Assembly (NCBI RefSeq): GCF_005503625.1
Contig: NZ_SCMX01000045.1
Location: forward strand, 1 to 56,553
DNA: 56,553 bases
Source: Cupriavidus sp. 2SB
Lineage (GTDB): Bacteria; Pseudomonadota; Gammaproteobacteria; Burkholderiales; Burkholderiaceae
Direction of reading: 5' to 3'
The notes under the pieces are model-generated. The model was not told the origin of the DNA, made no database searches, and was given only the letters and a program-made list of their open reading frames with translations. Made by a program: the position numbers and the translations under genes. Each line of letters starts with the position of its first letter. The stretch's first letter is position 1. Shown here piece after piece: positions 26,145 through 34,671 of this stretch.

Positions 26145-28409
26145 ATGAGCAAGTATTCGGAGGTGTTCCGGCCCAATGTGCTGGTGACGGCGCTCGCCGG
26201 CCCGATGGCCGCCATGGCCATGCATGGGGCTGCGGCCCAGGAAGCCAAGCCGGCCACCACGGCCAAGGCCAGCCCGGTTCAGCAACTGCAAGGCGTGACT
26301 GTGAAAGCTGCCCGTGAGGATGGCTACAAGGTCGACAGGGCCGAATCTCCGAAATTTACTGCACCGCTGCTCGACACGCCAAAGTCCGTGACGGTGGTGC
26401 CCGCCGAAGTGATCCAGCAATCGGGCTCGAACTCCCTGCAGGATGCACTGCGTACTACGCCGGGTATCACATTCGGCGCGGGCGAGGGCGGTAACCCGAT
26501 TGGCGACCGTCCGTTCATTCGCGGCTTCGACTCCGGCAGCAGCATCTTCGTGGATGGTGTGCGCGACGCCGGTTCGCAAACGCGCGATACGTTCAACATC
26601 GAGAACATCGAGGTCATCAAGGGGCCGAGCTCGGCCTACGGCGGCAAGGGTTCGGTCGGTGGCCTGATCAACATCGTGACCAAGCTGCCGACGAAGGAGA
26701 ACTTCGTGCAGGGTTCGTTCGGTATTGGCACCGATGCGTACAAGCGCGCCACGCTCGACGGCAACTACGTACTCAACGACAACACCGGCCTGCGCCTGAA
26801 CGCGATGGCCCAGGATGCCAACACGCCGGGCCGCGAGGCGGTGGGCGGCCACTCGTGGGGCTTCGCGCCGTCGGTCACGTTCGGCCTGAACAGCCCGACC
26901 AAGCTCACGCTGTCGTACTACCACCTGCAGGGCCAGAACATGCCGGACTACAGCATCCCGTATGCGCGTCCGGCTGCGCAGTCGTCGAAGGCCAACCCGG
27001 CCGGCCCGGCCAACGTGAACCGCAACAACTTCTATGGTCTGGTCGATCGCGACTTCCAGCACACGCAGTCCGATATCGGCACGGCCATCTTCGAACACGC
27101 GTTCAGCGACAAGCTGACGTTCCGCAACACCACGCGCTGGGGCCGCAGCACCAACGACTACATCGTCACGAACCCCGACGACAGTCGTGGCAACGTGGCG
27201 CGTGGCTACGTCTATCGCAGCAGCAAGAATCGCGATTCGGGCACCGATTCGCTGATCAACCAGACCGATTTCATCGCCAAGTTCGATACCGGCAGCCTCA
27301 AGCACTCGATGCTGTTCGGCTTCGAGTTCAGTCGCGACGATACCGATAACACCCCGTACAACGTGGTGCCGGGCGGCGGTGCGGGCAACACCTGCAATGC
27401 GTCGCTGCTGGCCAGCGGGGACTGCACGAACCTGTACAACCCGAACCCGGGCGATGTCTGGACGGGCCGCGTCGGCAAGATGGGCTACACGCAGAAGACC
27501 AAGACCGATACGCGCGCGGTCTACCTGTTCGACACGGTGGAGATTACCAAGCAGTGGCTCGTGAACGGCGGCATCCGCTACGACAGCTACCGCACCACCT
27601 CCGCCACGCCGGCCTACATCAACCCGAACACCGGCGCATCGGTGGCGGCGGTGAACCTCGGCAACAACGCGAATTTCTTCAACTACCAGGCCGGCATCGT
27701 CTACAAGCCCGTGGACTTCGGCAGCATCTACGTGTCCTACGGCACGGCATCGACGCCACCGGGCACGTCCAACGGCGATGGCTCCGACAACCTCTCCGCG
27801 CAGATCCAGAACCTCGACCCCGAGCGCAGCCGCGCCTGGGAACTGGGTACCAAGTGGGATCTGCTTGGTCGCCGCCTCTCGTTGACGGGTGCCGTGTTCC
27901 AGATCGACAAGGACAACGCACGCGTGGCCGTCGATGCCAATACCACGCAAAACGTGGGCAAGCAGCAGGTGCGTGGTTTCGAACTGGGCTTTGCGGGTAG
28001 CGTCACCGAAAAGTGGAACCTGTTCGGCGGCTATACGTTCCTGGACAGCGAACTCAAGAACAACGGCCCCGTCGCGGCGAATGCCGCCAACAACGGCAAC
28101 CAGTTCCCGAACACGCCGAAGAACAGCTTCAGCCTCTGGTCGACCTACCAGGTCCTTCCGGCCCTGACCGTGGGCGGCGGCGCCTACTACGTCAGCCAGG
28201 TCTACGGCAACGCGGCCAACTCGCTGTACGTGCCGTCGTACTGGCGCTTCGATGCCATGGCCGCGTATCGCGTGAACAAGAACCTGACGCTGCAGCTGAA
28301 CGTCCAGAACCTGCTGAACAAGACGTACTACACCAAGGCATTCGCCGCCCACTATGCCGCATTGGGCGCGGGCCGCTTTGGTATGCTGACGGCCAACTTC
28401 CGCTTCTAA
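26145..28409 (+). CDS. fiu: TonB-dependent siderophore receptor, Fiu-type (catecholate)
   Basis: 754 residues. Signal peptide about 1-31, TonB box near LQGVTVKA, plug domain about 55-180 with TPKSVTVVPAEVIQQ, RPFIRGFDSGSSIFVDGVRD and FNIENIEVIKGPSSAYGG, then a long barrel ending in Phe (MLTANFRF). The pairing with a PiuC/YbiX gene 45 bp downstream is the hallmark of fiu/piuA loci, whose receptors import catecholate-type iron complexes and are a known entry route for siderophore-linked antibiotics. Iron control through Fur is likely from the upstream site. Confidence 0.92.
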   Translation: MSKYSEVFRPNVLVTALAGPMAAMAMHGAAAQEAKPATTAKASPVQQLQGVTVKAAREDGYKVDRAESPKFTAPLLDTPKSVTVVPAEVIQQSGSNSLQDALRTTPGITFGAGEGGNPIGDRPFIRGFDSGSSIFVDGVRDAGSQTRDTFNIENIEVIKGPSSAYGGKGSVGGLINIVTKLPTKENFVQGSFGIGTDAYKRATLDGNYVLNDNTGLRLNAMAQDANTPGREAVGGHSWGFAPSVTFGLNSPTKLTLSYYHLQGQNMPDYSIPYARPAAQSSKANPAGPANVNRNNFYGLVDRDFQHTQSDIGTAIFEHAFSDKLTFRNTTRWGRSTNDYIVTNPDDSRGNVARGYVYRSSKNRDSGTDSLINQTDFIAKFDTGSLKHSMLFGFEFSRDDTDNTPYNVVPGGGAGNTCNASLLASGDCTNLYNPNPGDVWTGRVGKMGYTQKTKTDTRAVYLFDTVEITKQWLVNGGIRYDSYRTTSATPAYINPNTGASVAAVNLGNNANFFNYQAGIVYKPVDFGSIYVSYGTASTPPGTSNGDGSDNLSAQIQNLDPERSRAWELGTKWDLLGRRLSLTGAVFQIDKDNARVAVDANTTQNVGKQQVRGFELGFAGSVTEKWNLFGGYTFLDSELKNNGPVAANAANNGNQFPNTPKNSFSLWSTYQVLPALTVGGGAYYVSQVYGNAANSLYVPSYWRFDAMAAYRVNKNLTLQLNVQNLLNKTYYTKAFAAHYAALGAGRFGMLTANFRF

Positions 28410-28417
28410 GTCGACAT

Positions 28418-28439
28418 ACCCCGGGGTTACTCCCGGGGT
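28418..28439 (+). terminator. Hairpin between the receptor gene and piuC (attenuator-like)
   Basis: Perfect 8-bp stem ACCCCGGG/CCCGGGGT (28418-28425, 28432-28439) with a 6-base loop, followed by TCTGGTTTTCC. The trailing tract is only moderately T-rich, so it probably ends some transcripts and lets others reach piuC, or it stabilises the receptor mRNA 3' end. Confidence 0.55.
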
Positions 28440-28454
28440 TCTGGTTTTCCCATC

Positions 28455-29138
28455 ATGATGCTGCACATTCCGGACGTCCTGTCCAAAGCCCAGGTTGCCG
28501 ACTGCCGCGCGCTGATGGACGCCGCGGACTGGACGGATGGCAACCTCACCTCGGGCCACCAGTCCGCGCTGGCCAAGCGCAACCTGCAGTTGCCAGAGTC
28601 CTCGCCCGTGGCACAGCAACTGGGCGGGTTCATTCAGGACGCGCTCGCCAACAGTGCGCTGTTCTTCTCCGCCGCGCTGCCACTCAAGGTCTTTCCGCCG
28701 TTGTTCAACCGGTACGAAGGCGGCCAGACATTCGGCCAGCACGTGGACAACGCCATCCGCTACCTGGGCGGCACGGATTTCCGCATCCGCAGCGATCTCT
28801 CCGCCACGTTGTTTCTCACTGAACCCGAGGAATACGACGGCGGCGAACTGGTGATCGAAGACACCTTCGGACCCCAACGCGTGAAGCTGCCCGCCGGCCA
28901 CATGGTGTTGTACCCGGCCACCAGCGTTCACCACGTCACGCCAGTCACGCGCGGCGCGCGGGTATCGTCCTTCTTCTGGATCCAGAGCATGGTGCGCGAC
29001 GATGGCCAACGCGCACTGCTGTTCGACCTCGACAATCGACTGCGCCAGGTTGCGGACACCATCGGGCAGGACCACGAGTCCGTGATTGGATTGACGGGCG
29101 TTTATCACAACCTGCTACGGCGTTGGGCGGACGCGTAG
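28455..29138 (+). CDS. piuC: Fe(II)/2-oxoglutarate-type dioxygenase PiuC (YbiX family)
   Basis: 227 residues, the usual PiuC length. The double-stranded beta-helix metal site is His96-x-Asp98 (in GQHVDNA) and His159 (in [11 protein letters not shown]), with Arg169 positioned to bind the co-substrate. The segment [22 protein letters not shown] is typical. It is thought to support iron release or regulate the partner receptor; the real substrate is not known. Two ATG codons in tandem (28455, 28458) open the gene without a clear ribosome-binding site, so translation may be coupled to the receptor. Confidence 0.93.
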   Translation: MMLHIPDVLSKAQVADCRALMDAADWTDGNLTSGHQSALAKRNLQLPESSPVAQQLGGFIQDALANSALFFSAALPLKVFPPLFNRYEGGQTFGQHVDNAIRYLGGTDFRIRSDLSATLFLTEPEEYDGGELVIEDTFGPQRVKLPAGHMVLYPATSVHHVTPVTRGARVSSFFWIQSMVRDDGQRALLFDLDNRLRQVADTIGQDHESVIGLTGVYHNLLRRWADA

Positions 29139-29622
29139 GGCGGGGAAGCTCATGGCGGGTGCCGCAATCTGCTGAACTAGCGATCTGCAGAGTCTCGACC
29201 ACGCGTGCGTCGACGCTCAAGACGTTGCGCCCGTAGTGACGTTGCATCGCCTGGAGCCAGTCTTCGAGCACCTTGCACTGTGGACGGTCGTCATGCGATT
29301 TTGAGGATCGTCTCATAGGCGGGTGGCCCGGAACCTACTGCACAAAACCCTTCGCCTAAAAGAAATACCCCGACGCGCGGGATCGTCGGGGCAGTAAGAG
29401 TTGCCAAGTCGTTTGGGGTCGTGTCGAGTGACCCTGCGGCAAGTGTGACGTTGCCAGCGCCGAGCGCCAATAACTCACATGAGGTATTGGCGTATGTGCG
29501 GTGCCGCACGAATCATGCGCCGCGCAGCGTGAGCATTCCGAACAAAAGAATCGGGTTCCAAACGCGAGGCGTTGGCAGGGGCGCGAGGGCTTGATGCATC
29601 GTACGAGGTCGCGCCATGACGC
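29139..29622. other. Gene-poor stretch, 484 bp, with a possible PIN-domain remnant
   Basis: Between piuC and the trehalase gene I see no complete gene. The minus strand at about 29155-29300 carries a short PIN-like piece (annotated separately). The rest has several stops in all frames and no recognisable element. Confidence 0.5.
29155..29300 (-). pseudogene. Possible remnant of a VapC/FitB-type PIN toxin gene
   Basis: One minus-strand frame reads CKVLEDWLQAMQRHYGRNV, then LSVDARVVETLQ. This resembles the middle of FitB/VapC toxins (pattern LExWLxxxxxxxGxRILPVDxxV). There is no start region with the LDTNV motif and the tail runs into unrelated sequence overlapping the end of piuC. If real, it is the relic of a toxin-antitoxin locus. 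The match is short and from memory, so this is tentative. Confidence 0.3.
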
Positions 29623-31416
29623 TTAGTCGGCAGTCTCCGGCCTGCCCGCCTGGCTATGTCGAGCCGGATGCTCCGGATAACACGCCAGTAGCGCGCTGAC
29701 CACGCCGTTGGTCCATCCGAATCCATCCTGCAGCGGGTATTCGCCACCACTGCCGCCTTCGGCGCTATGCGGATGGCGTCGCACCAACCGGTACTTTTCC
29801 ACCAGCTTGTACTCGCGCGTGTAGAGGTTCGACACCGTGCAGAGCCATCGATGAGCGATGTCGTCGGCCAGCGCGCCGTAGCCATAGCGGCGCAGTCCGG
29901 CGATGGCGATCCACTGCAGCGGTGCCCAACCATTGGGCCGGTCCCACTGCTCGGCCGAGCGCACTTCCGTGGTGGCCAGTCCGCCGTCTTCGAGCAATCG
30001 CGCCGGGATCATCGCGGCCATGCGAGCGGCCTGTTCCGTGCTGGCGAGTCCCACGAACAGCGGCATCAGCGTGGCCGCGGTCAGGTGTGGCCGTATGGCG
30101 TGGCAATGCCAGTCGAAATCGAGAAACGCGCCGGAACCTTCGTCCCACATGAAATCGTTCATCGCCTGCTGTCGGTGCGATGCTGCGTCGCGATAGCGTG
30201 TCGCTTCGTCTGGCGTGCCGGCCATGTCGCAAAGTTCCGCCAGGCGGCATTCCGCGTGCCAGAGCAGCGCGTTCAGATCCACGGGCAGGATGGCCGTGGT
30301 GCGGATGGTGGCGAGATCGGGGGTGTCCTGCAAGGCCACGGGTTCGCACCAGCGCGAACTGAAATCCCAGCCCGATTCGGCGGCTGCACGCAGGTCGCGA
30401 AACACCAGGTGGGCGGGCCTGCCGCTGCGCCGCGCGGTTTCCACATCCTCCAGATAGGCCTCCTCGCGCGGATGGGCGCGGTCGTCCCAATAACGGTTGA
30501 GCCATGTGCCATCGGGCAGGCACACCACGCGCCGGTGGGCACAGCCGGGCTGCAGATGCGTGCTGCCGTCCATCCAGAACGCGTGTTCGCGTTTTAGTTG
30601 GGGCAGGTAGCGCAGGGCGGTTTCGGCGCCTTCTTCCAGGTCATCGATCAACTGGATCATCAGCGAGAACACCGGCGGCTGCGAACGGCTCAGGTAGTAG
30701 GACCGCGTACCGTTTGGCACATGCCCATACGTGTCGAGCAGATAGGCGAAGTTATCGGCCATCGGGCGGAGCAGGTCGTGTCGCCCACTGGCGGACAGGC
30801 CCAGCATCGTGAAGTACGAATCCCAGTAATAGAGTTCGCGGAAGCGGCCACCGGGCACGACATAAGGACCGGGCAGCGGCAGCAGCGAACACATCGGCGG
30901 ATGTTCGGTTGGCTCGCGTGTCAGCACCGGCCAGAGGTCGTCGATGTGCTGGCGCAGCGAGTGCTCGGGGTGCGACACGTAATGGGAATCCGGCACGGTC
31001 TCGCGCTCGAAGTGCGCACCGACGAAGGCTTCCAGCGAAAAATCCGGCGTATCGCGCTGGGCACGATAGCGCGCGAGGATGGCTTCCGGCGCATCCAGCG
31101 GCACGCAATCGGGAAACGTCTTGCTGTCCGCGAACAGGCCACTGGCCTGCACATCGACGAACAATTCTTCATAGCGCTCAGCGGGCGACAGCGCATCGCA
31201 TGCCGCGCAGCCCGGCAGCACGGACGGATCGGGGCACGGCAGGTGGGTGATCGACGGGGCGTGCGCGTGGCAATGAGAGGGATGGCCGCCCGATGGCGCC
31301 GGCCGGGTTTGCTGCGCCGCCGCATCGACGCCTGCATTCGGTTGGGCCGGTTCAGTTCGCGGGCTGGCGTGCGGCACGGATGCAGCGCGCATGGCGTCAC
31401 TCTCCACGGTTGTCAT
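29623..31416 (-). CDS. Trehalase, glycoside hydrolase family 37
   Basis: 597 residues (589 if the ATG at 31390-31392, which has a GGAG ribosome-binding site, is the true start). Both GH37 signatures are present: PGGRFRELYYWDSYF, and QWDRPNGWAPLQW. The acid Asp is expected in ESGWDFSSRW and the catalytic Glu in GSGGEYPLQDGFGWTNG. It splits trehalose into two glucose units. The first 70 residues are Ala/Pro/His-rich with no signal peptide visible, so a cytoplasmic (TreF-like) enzyme is more likely than a periplasmic one. It may serve osmolyte recycling. Confidence 0.93.
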   Translation of the reverse strand: MTTVESDAMRAASVPHASPRTEPAQPNAGVDAAAQQTRPAPSGGHPSHCHAHAPSITHLPCPDPSVLPGCAACDALSPAERYEELFVDVQASGLFADSKTFPDCVPLDAPEAILARYRAQRDTPDFSLEAFVGAHFERETVPDSHYVSHPEHSLRQHIDDLWPVLTREPTEHPPMCSLLPLPGPYVVPGGRFRELYYWDSYFTMLGLSASGRHDLLRPMADNFAYLLDTYGHVPNGTRSYYLSRSQPPVFSLMIQLIDDLEEGAETALRYLPQLKREHAFWMDGSTHLQPGCAHRRVVCLPDGTWLNRYWDDRAHPREEAYLEDVETARRSGRPAHLVFRDLRAAAESGWDFSSRWCEPVALQDTPDLATIRTTAILPVDLNALLWHAECRLAELCDMAGTPDEATRYRDAASHRQQAMNDFMWDEGSGAFLDFDWHCHAIRPHLTAATLMPLFVGLASTEQAARMAAMIPARLLEDGGLATTEVRSAEQWDRPNGWAPLQWIAIAGLRRYGYGALADDIAHRWLCTVSNLYTREYKLVEKYRLVRRHPHSAEGGSGGEYPLQDGFGWTNGVVSALLACYPEHPARHSQAGRPETAD

Positions 31417-31468
31417 CCACGGTCAGAGCCGGGTGCCGGCTGCAAAGTTCAACGTTTCCGCCTGCCGG

Positions 31469-32044
31469 CTAGTCGCTGGGCGCTGCGTCGTGCGCGGTGC
31501 CGCAGTCCACAAAGCCAAGCTGGGCCAGCACGCTGGCGGCGGCCTGCGCCACGCTGCCGCTGTGCGCGGGCATGATGACGTGGGCGGTTTCCCGATAGAG
31601 CGGGTCGCGCTCCATGAACATGGATTCGAGCCGGGCGCGCGGGTTTTCCACCTGCAGCAGCGGACGATTGCGGTTGCGCCGCGTGCGTCGCCACAACTCC
31701 TGCACCGTGGCATCGAGATACACCACATGGCCGCGCGTGCGCAACATGTCGCGGTTTTCGGCCCGCAGCACGGCGCCACCGCCGGTGGCCAGCACGATGC
31801 CGCTGCGTTGGGTCAGGTCATCCAAAACGCGCGTTTCACGACGCCGGAAGCCTTCTTCGCCTTCGAGCTCGAAAATCGTGGCAATGCGCACGCCGCAGCG
31901 GGCTTCAATCTCATGGTCGGTGTCGAAGAACGGACGGCCGAGCAAATGCGCAACCGTCCGGCCAATGGTCGTCTTGCCGGCGCCCATGAAGCCGATCAGG
32001 AAGAGATTGCCTGCGAGGTTGTCCGAAGGGTTGCTCGAAGCCAT
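31469..32044 (-). CDS. aroK: Shikimate kinase
   Basis: 191 residues from the ATG at 32042-32044. It has the P-loop GFMGAGKTTIGR, the shikimate-binding DTDHEIE and GEEGFRRRE segments, the GGGAV motif and the lid RNRNRPLL. It phosphorylates shikimate in aromatic amino-acid synthesis. In this group of bacteria aroK is normally followed by aroB; here it is alone next to trehalase, so it may be a second copy. The stop is 52 bp before the trehalase start on the same strand. Confidence 0.93.
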   Translation of the reverse strand: MASSNPSDNLAGNLFLIGFMGAGKTTIGRTVAHLLGRPFFDTDHEIEARCGVRIATIFELEGEEGFRRRETRVLDDLTQRSGIVLATGGGAVLRAENRDMLRTRGHVVYLDATVQELWRRTRRNRNRPLLQVENPRARLESMFMERDPLYRETAHVIMPAHSGSVAQAAASVLAQLGFVDCGTAHDAAPSD

Positions 32045-32173
32045 GGAAGCGATGTGCTGGTCAAAGAGAGTGCGCCGCAACGTGACTGCCAGTCCTGCGC
32101 AACGGTAGCACGTCCTTTGCACGATTTGTTGTCGCGGGAGGAGGGCGAACCGAGCGCGTCGTAAATGACATCA

Positions 32174-32219
32174 CCCGTCGCTATGCGCTCCCCTCTCCCA
32201 TGCCAGTGGGAGAGGGGAG
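32174..32219. repeat. REP-like palindromic repeat, copy 4
   Basis: Perfect 13-bp arms CTCCCCTCTCCCA / TGGGAGAGGGGAG (32188-32200, 32207-32219) around TGCCAG, preceded by CCCGTCGCTATGCG. It is nearly identical to the copy at 24579-24624, flank included. It lies in the 192-bp gap between aroK and pcaQ, just past the pcaQ stop. Confidence 0.85.
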
Positions 32220-32236
32220 AAAAAACAGAGCCGGGA

Positions 32237-33178
32237 TCAGTCAGGCTGGCGCGCAGCGATGGTCCGGATGGTGTCGACGAACGCTTCCGCCACCGGTTCG
32301 AGCGTGCGGTCGCTCCGGCGCAGCAGGCCGATGGGTTCCTCGGTGCCGGGCGTGGCGATGGGCAGCAACGTCATGTCACCATCGGCCACCGCCAGCCGCG
32401 TGGCAGACAACGGCGCGGCCCAGACGCTGTCGCTGCGCAGCGTGACGAGCTGGCTCAGGTAGGCATCGGCGGTTTCCAGGCAACCCTCCGGCAGCGTCAG
32501 CCCATGCCGCGCGAGCAGGCTTTCGGTGCTGTGGCGTGGAATGGAACCCATGGCGGGCACCACCATCGGATGCGCCAGCACATCGTGCATCGTGGGGCGC
32601 GCGTGCGTAACCAGCGGATGTCCGGCGCGCACGGCCAGCACCAGCGGCTCGCCGGCCAGCGATTCAAACCATAGCCCTTCCATGGCGGCAGGATCGTCCA
32701 GGCGGCCGATCACCACATCGAGCACATCGGCCTTGAGCAAGTCGATCAGCGTGCGGTTCATGCCGGTCTGCACGGCGAGCGCCACGTCCGCGTGGCTGCT
32801 GCGGAAGCGGGTAACGGCGTCGATCAGCAGCGCTGGCACGATACTCGGCAGCGCGCCCACGCGGATGCGTTCGTGACGCAACGCATCGCCGGACAAGCTC
32901 TGCGCTGCCGCATCCAGATCTTCGAGAATCCGCAAGGCATGGCGCAGGAAGCGCATGCCGGCCGCCGTGAGATCGGTGCCGGCACGCTGGCGCACCAGCA
33001 GTCGCGTGCCAACCAGTTCCTCCAGCTCGGTCAGTGTCTTGGACACGGCGGGCTGCGTCAGACCCAGCCGTTCACCTGCACGGCCAAGGTGCTGCGCCTG
33101 CGCCACCGCGACAAAGCAATGCAGATGCCGCAGACGGATACGGCTGAGAAAGGCATCGGGCGGCGGCGAGGTTTTCAT
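32237..33178 (-). CDS. pcaQ: LysR-family regulator PcaQ of protocatechuate genes
   Basis: 313 residues. The helix-turn-helix region RIRLRHLHCFVAVAQAQHLG, then RAGERLGLTQPAVSKTLTELEELVG, matches PcaQ, as does divergent transcription from pcaH. PcaQ activates the pca genes in response to beta-carboxy-muconate or its lactone, the ring-cleavage products. The 103-bp shared gap carries an inverted repeat. Related GbpR/CatM-type regulators are the main alternative, but the context favours PcaQ. Confidence 0.92.
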   Translation of the reverse strand: MKTSPPPDAFLSRIRLRHLHCFVAVAQAQHLGRAGERLGLTQPAVSKTLTELEELVGTRLLVRQRAGTDLTAAGMRFLRHALRILEDLDAAAQSLSGDALRHERIRVGALPSIVPALLIDAVTRFRSSHADVALAVQTGMNRTLIDLLKADVLDVVIGRLDDPAAMEGLWFESLAGEPLVLAVRAGHPLVTHARPTMHDVLAHPMVVPAMGSIPRHSTESLLARHGLTLPEGCLETADAYLSQLVTLRSDSVWAAPLSATRLAVADGDMTLLPIATPGTEEPIGLLRRSDRTLEPVAEAFVDTIRTIAARQPD

Positions 33179-33184
33179 AATTAA

Positions 33185-33224
33185 AATTCATGCTAATTAC
33201 TCAAAAACTCAATTTACATGAATT
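33185..33224. promoter_or_regulatory. Inverted repeat in the pcaQ-pcaH gap (candidate PcaQ operator)
   Basis: AATTCATG (33185-33192) and CATGAATT (33217-33224) form a perfect 8-bp dyad with a 24-bp AT-rich spacer that also contains CTAATTACTC. It does not show the ATAACC-N4-GGTTAT type motif I recall for PcaQ of Agrobacterium, so the actual binding site may be different or diverged. The pcaQ start codon is 6 bp to the left. Confidence 0.45.
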
Positions 33225-33281
33225 CCTGCGTTGCTTACAGTCTTCGTCCAACGCCCCCACATCCACCTCACGGAGACAGCG

Positions 33282-33995
33282 ATGCCCCCTCGCTCCGATC
33301 GTCCGGCCCAGTACCGCAAGCCCTACTGGGACACCCAACCCGAATACCTGTATCCGCCCTATGGATCGACACAACTGCGCGCGCCGGCCCAGCCGCTGAT
33401 CGGCTTGCCGCAGTCGCTGTCCGAAGTGACCGGTCCCACGTTCGGCCCGGAATTCGTGCGTGAAGGGGATAACGACCTCACCGTTGGCAATGGCGGTGAA
33501 CCGATTGGCGAGCGCATGCTCGTCACCGGCCGCGTGCTCGACGAGAACGGCCGCCCCGTGCCTAACGCGCTGATCGAGATCTGGCAGGCCAATGCGTCCG
33601 GACGCTATACGCACAAGCGCGACCAGCACGACGCACCGCTCGATCCCCATTTCTCGGGCGAGGGCCGCACCATCACCGATGCGCACGGTAACTACCAGTT
33701 CAAGACGATCAAGCCAGGTGCGTATCCCTGGCGCAATCACCACAATGCCTGGCGGCCCCAGCACATCCACTTCTCGCTGTTCGGCAATGCGTATGCCACG
33801 CGGCTCGTGACGCAGATGTATTTCCCGGGCGATCCGCTGCTCGCGTTCGATCCGATCTTCCAGTGCGTGCCCGACGAGAAAGCGCGCAACCGTCTGGTTG
33901 CCACGTTCGACTGGGAGACCACCGCGCCCGAGTACGCCCTGGGCTACCGTTTCGATATCGTGCTGCGTGGCCGCGATGCCACGCCGATGGAGTAA
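33282..33995 (+). CDS. pcaH: Protocatechuate 3,4-dioxygenase beta subunit
   Basis: 237 residues from the ATG at 33282 (ribosome-binding site GGAGAC, 33271-33276). The Fe(III) ligands of the family are all visible: Tyr in GRYTHKRDQ, Tyr in AYPWRNHHN, and both His of RPQHIHFSLFG. The beta subunit holds the catalytic iron and cleaves protocatechuate between the hydroxyl groups to 3-carboxy-cis,cis-muconate. It is followed by pcaG after 3 bp. Confidence 0.97.
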   Translation: MPPRSDRPAQYRKPYWDTQPEYLYPPYGSTQLRAPAQPLIGLPQSLSEVTGPTFGPEFVREGDNDLTVGNGGEPIGERMLVTGRVLDENGRPVPNALIEIWQANASGRYTHKRDQHDAPLDPHFSGEGRTITDAHGNYQFKTIKPGAYPWRNHHNAWRPQHIHFSLFGNAYATRLVTQMYFPGDPLLAFDPIFQCVPDEKARNRLVATFDWETTAPEYALGYRFDIVLRGRDATPME

Positions 33996-33998
33996 GCC

Positions 33999-34565
33999 AT
34001 GCTGTACGCCACCGCATCCCAGACCGTGGGACCGTATCTTCATATCGGCCTGACGGGGCTCAACTGCGCGGACCTGACCGCCGATGCGCCAGAGCTTGCC
34101 ACGCAGCGCATCGTGATCGAAGGCCACGTGACCGATGGCCGGGGCGATCCCGTGCCTGACGGCATGATCGAGATCTGGCAGGCCAATCCGGCGGGCCGTT
34201 ATCGCCACGTTGACGATACGCGAGAGATACCGCTTGTTGCTGGCTTTACCGGGTTTGGCCGCGTGCCGACGGGTCCCGATGGCGAGTTCCGGTTCGTCAC
34301 CGTGAAGCCGGGCGCCGTGCCCGGTATCGATGGGCGCCCGCAGGCACCGCACATCATGGTGTCGGTCTTTACGCGCGGACTGGTCAAGCATGTCGCCACA
34401 CGCCTGTATTTCTCCGACGAGGTCGAGGCCAATAACGCGGACGCAGTCCTTTCGCTCGTGCCAGCAGCGCGGCGCAACACGCTGGTTGCCGAGGGAGATG
34501 CCGGTCACTACCGCTGGAACGTGGTGCTGCAGGGCGCGGGCGAGACGGTGTTTTTCGACATCTGA
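33999..34565 (+). CDS. pcaG: Protocatechuate 3,4-dioxygenase alpha subunit
   Basis: 188 residues. It shares the intradiol dioxygenase fold (SQTVGPYLHIGL, IEIWQANPAGRYRH, GFGRVPTGPDGEFRFVTVKPG) but, as usual for alpha subunits, lacks the second His-x-His ligand pair (PQAPHIMVSVF has only one His). It completes the active site of PcaH. It starts 3 bp after pcaH. Confidence 0.97.
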   Translation: MLYATASQTVGPYLHIGLTGLNCADLTADAPELATQRIVIEGHVTDGRGDPVPDGMIEIWQANPAGRYRHVDDTREIPLVAGFTGFGRVPTGPDGEFRFVTVKPGAVPGIDGRPQAPHIMVSVFTRGLVKHVATRLYFSDEVEANNADAVLSLVPAARRNTLVAEGDAGHYRWNVVLQGAGETVFFDI

Positions 34566-34628
34566 CGAGGGATCGCCCGAAGATACCCGCAGCGCAATAT
34601 CCCTCACAATCGGCGCACCGCCCTGATG

Positions 34629-34670
34629 CCACGACACGCCACGACACGCCACGACACGCCACGACACGAC
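34629..34670. repeat. 10-bp tandem repeat directly before the pcaBC start codon
   Basis: Units of ACGACACGCC run at 34631-34640, 34641-34650 and 34651-34660, with a fourth at 34661-34670 ending AC instead of CC. The ATG follows at 34672. The repeat occupies the place of the ribosome-binding site, and no Shine-Dalgarno sequence is visible. Confidence 0.9.
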
Positions 34671-34671
34671 G

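Noticed and set aside
26082..29108. A 1008-codon open frame on the minus strand
   Set aside because: It covers the Fiu-type receptor and PiuC genes antisense, is biased to Val/Arg/Ala and has no recognisable domain; the plus-strand genes explain the region.
34629..34670. CRISPR array
   Set aside because: Units are 10 bp, adjoin without spacers, and no cas gene is present; a simple tandem repeat. The same applies to 18577-18612.
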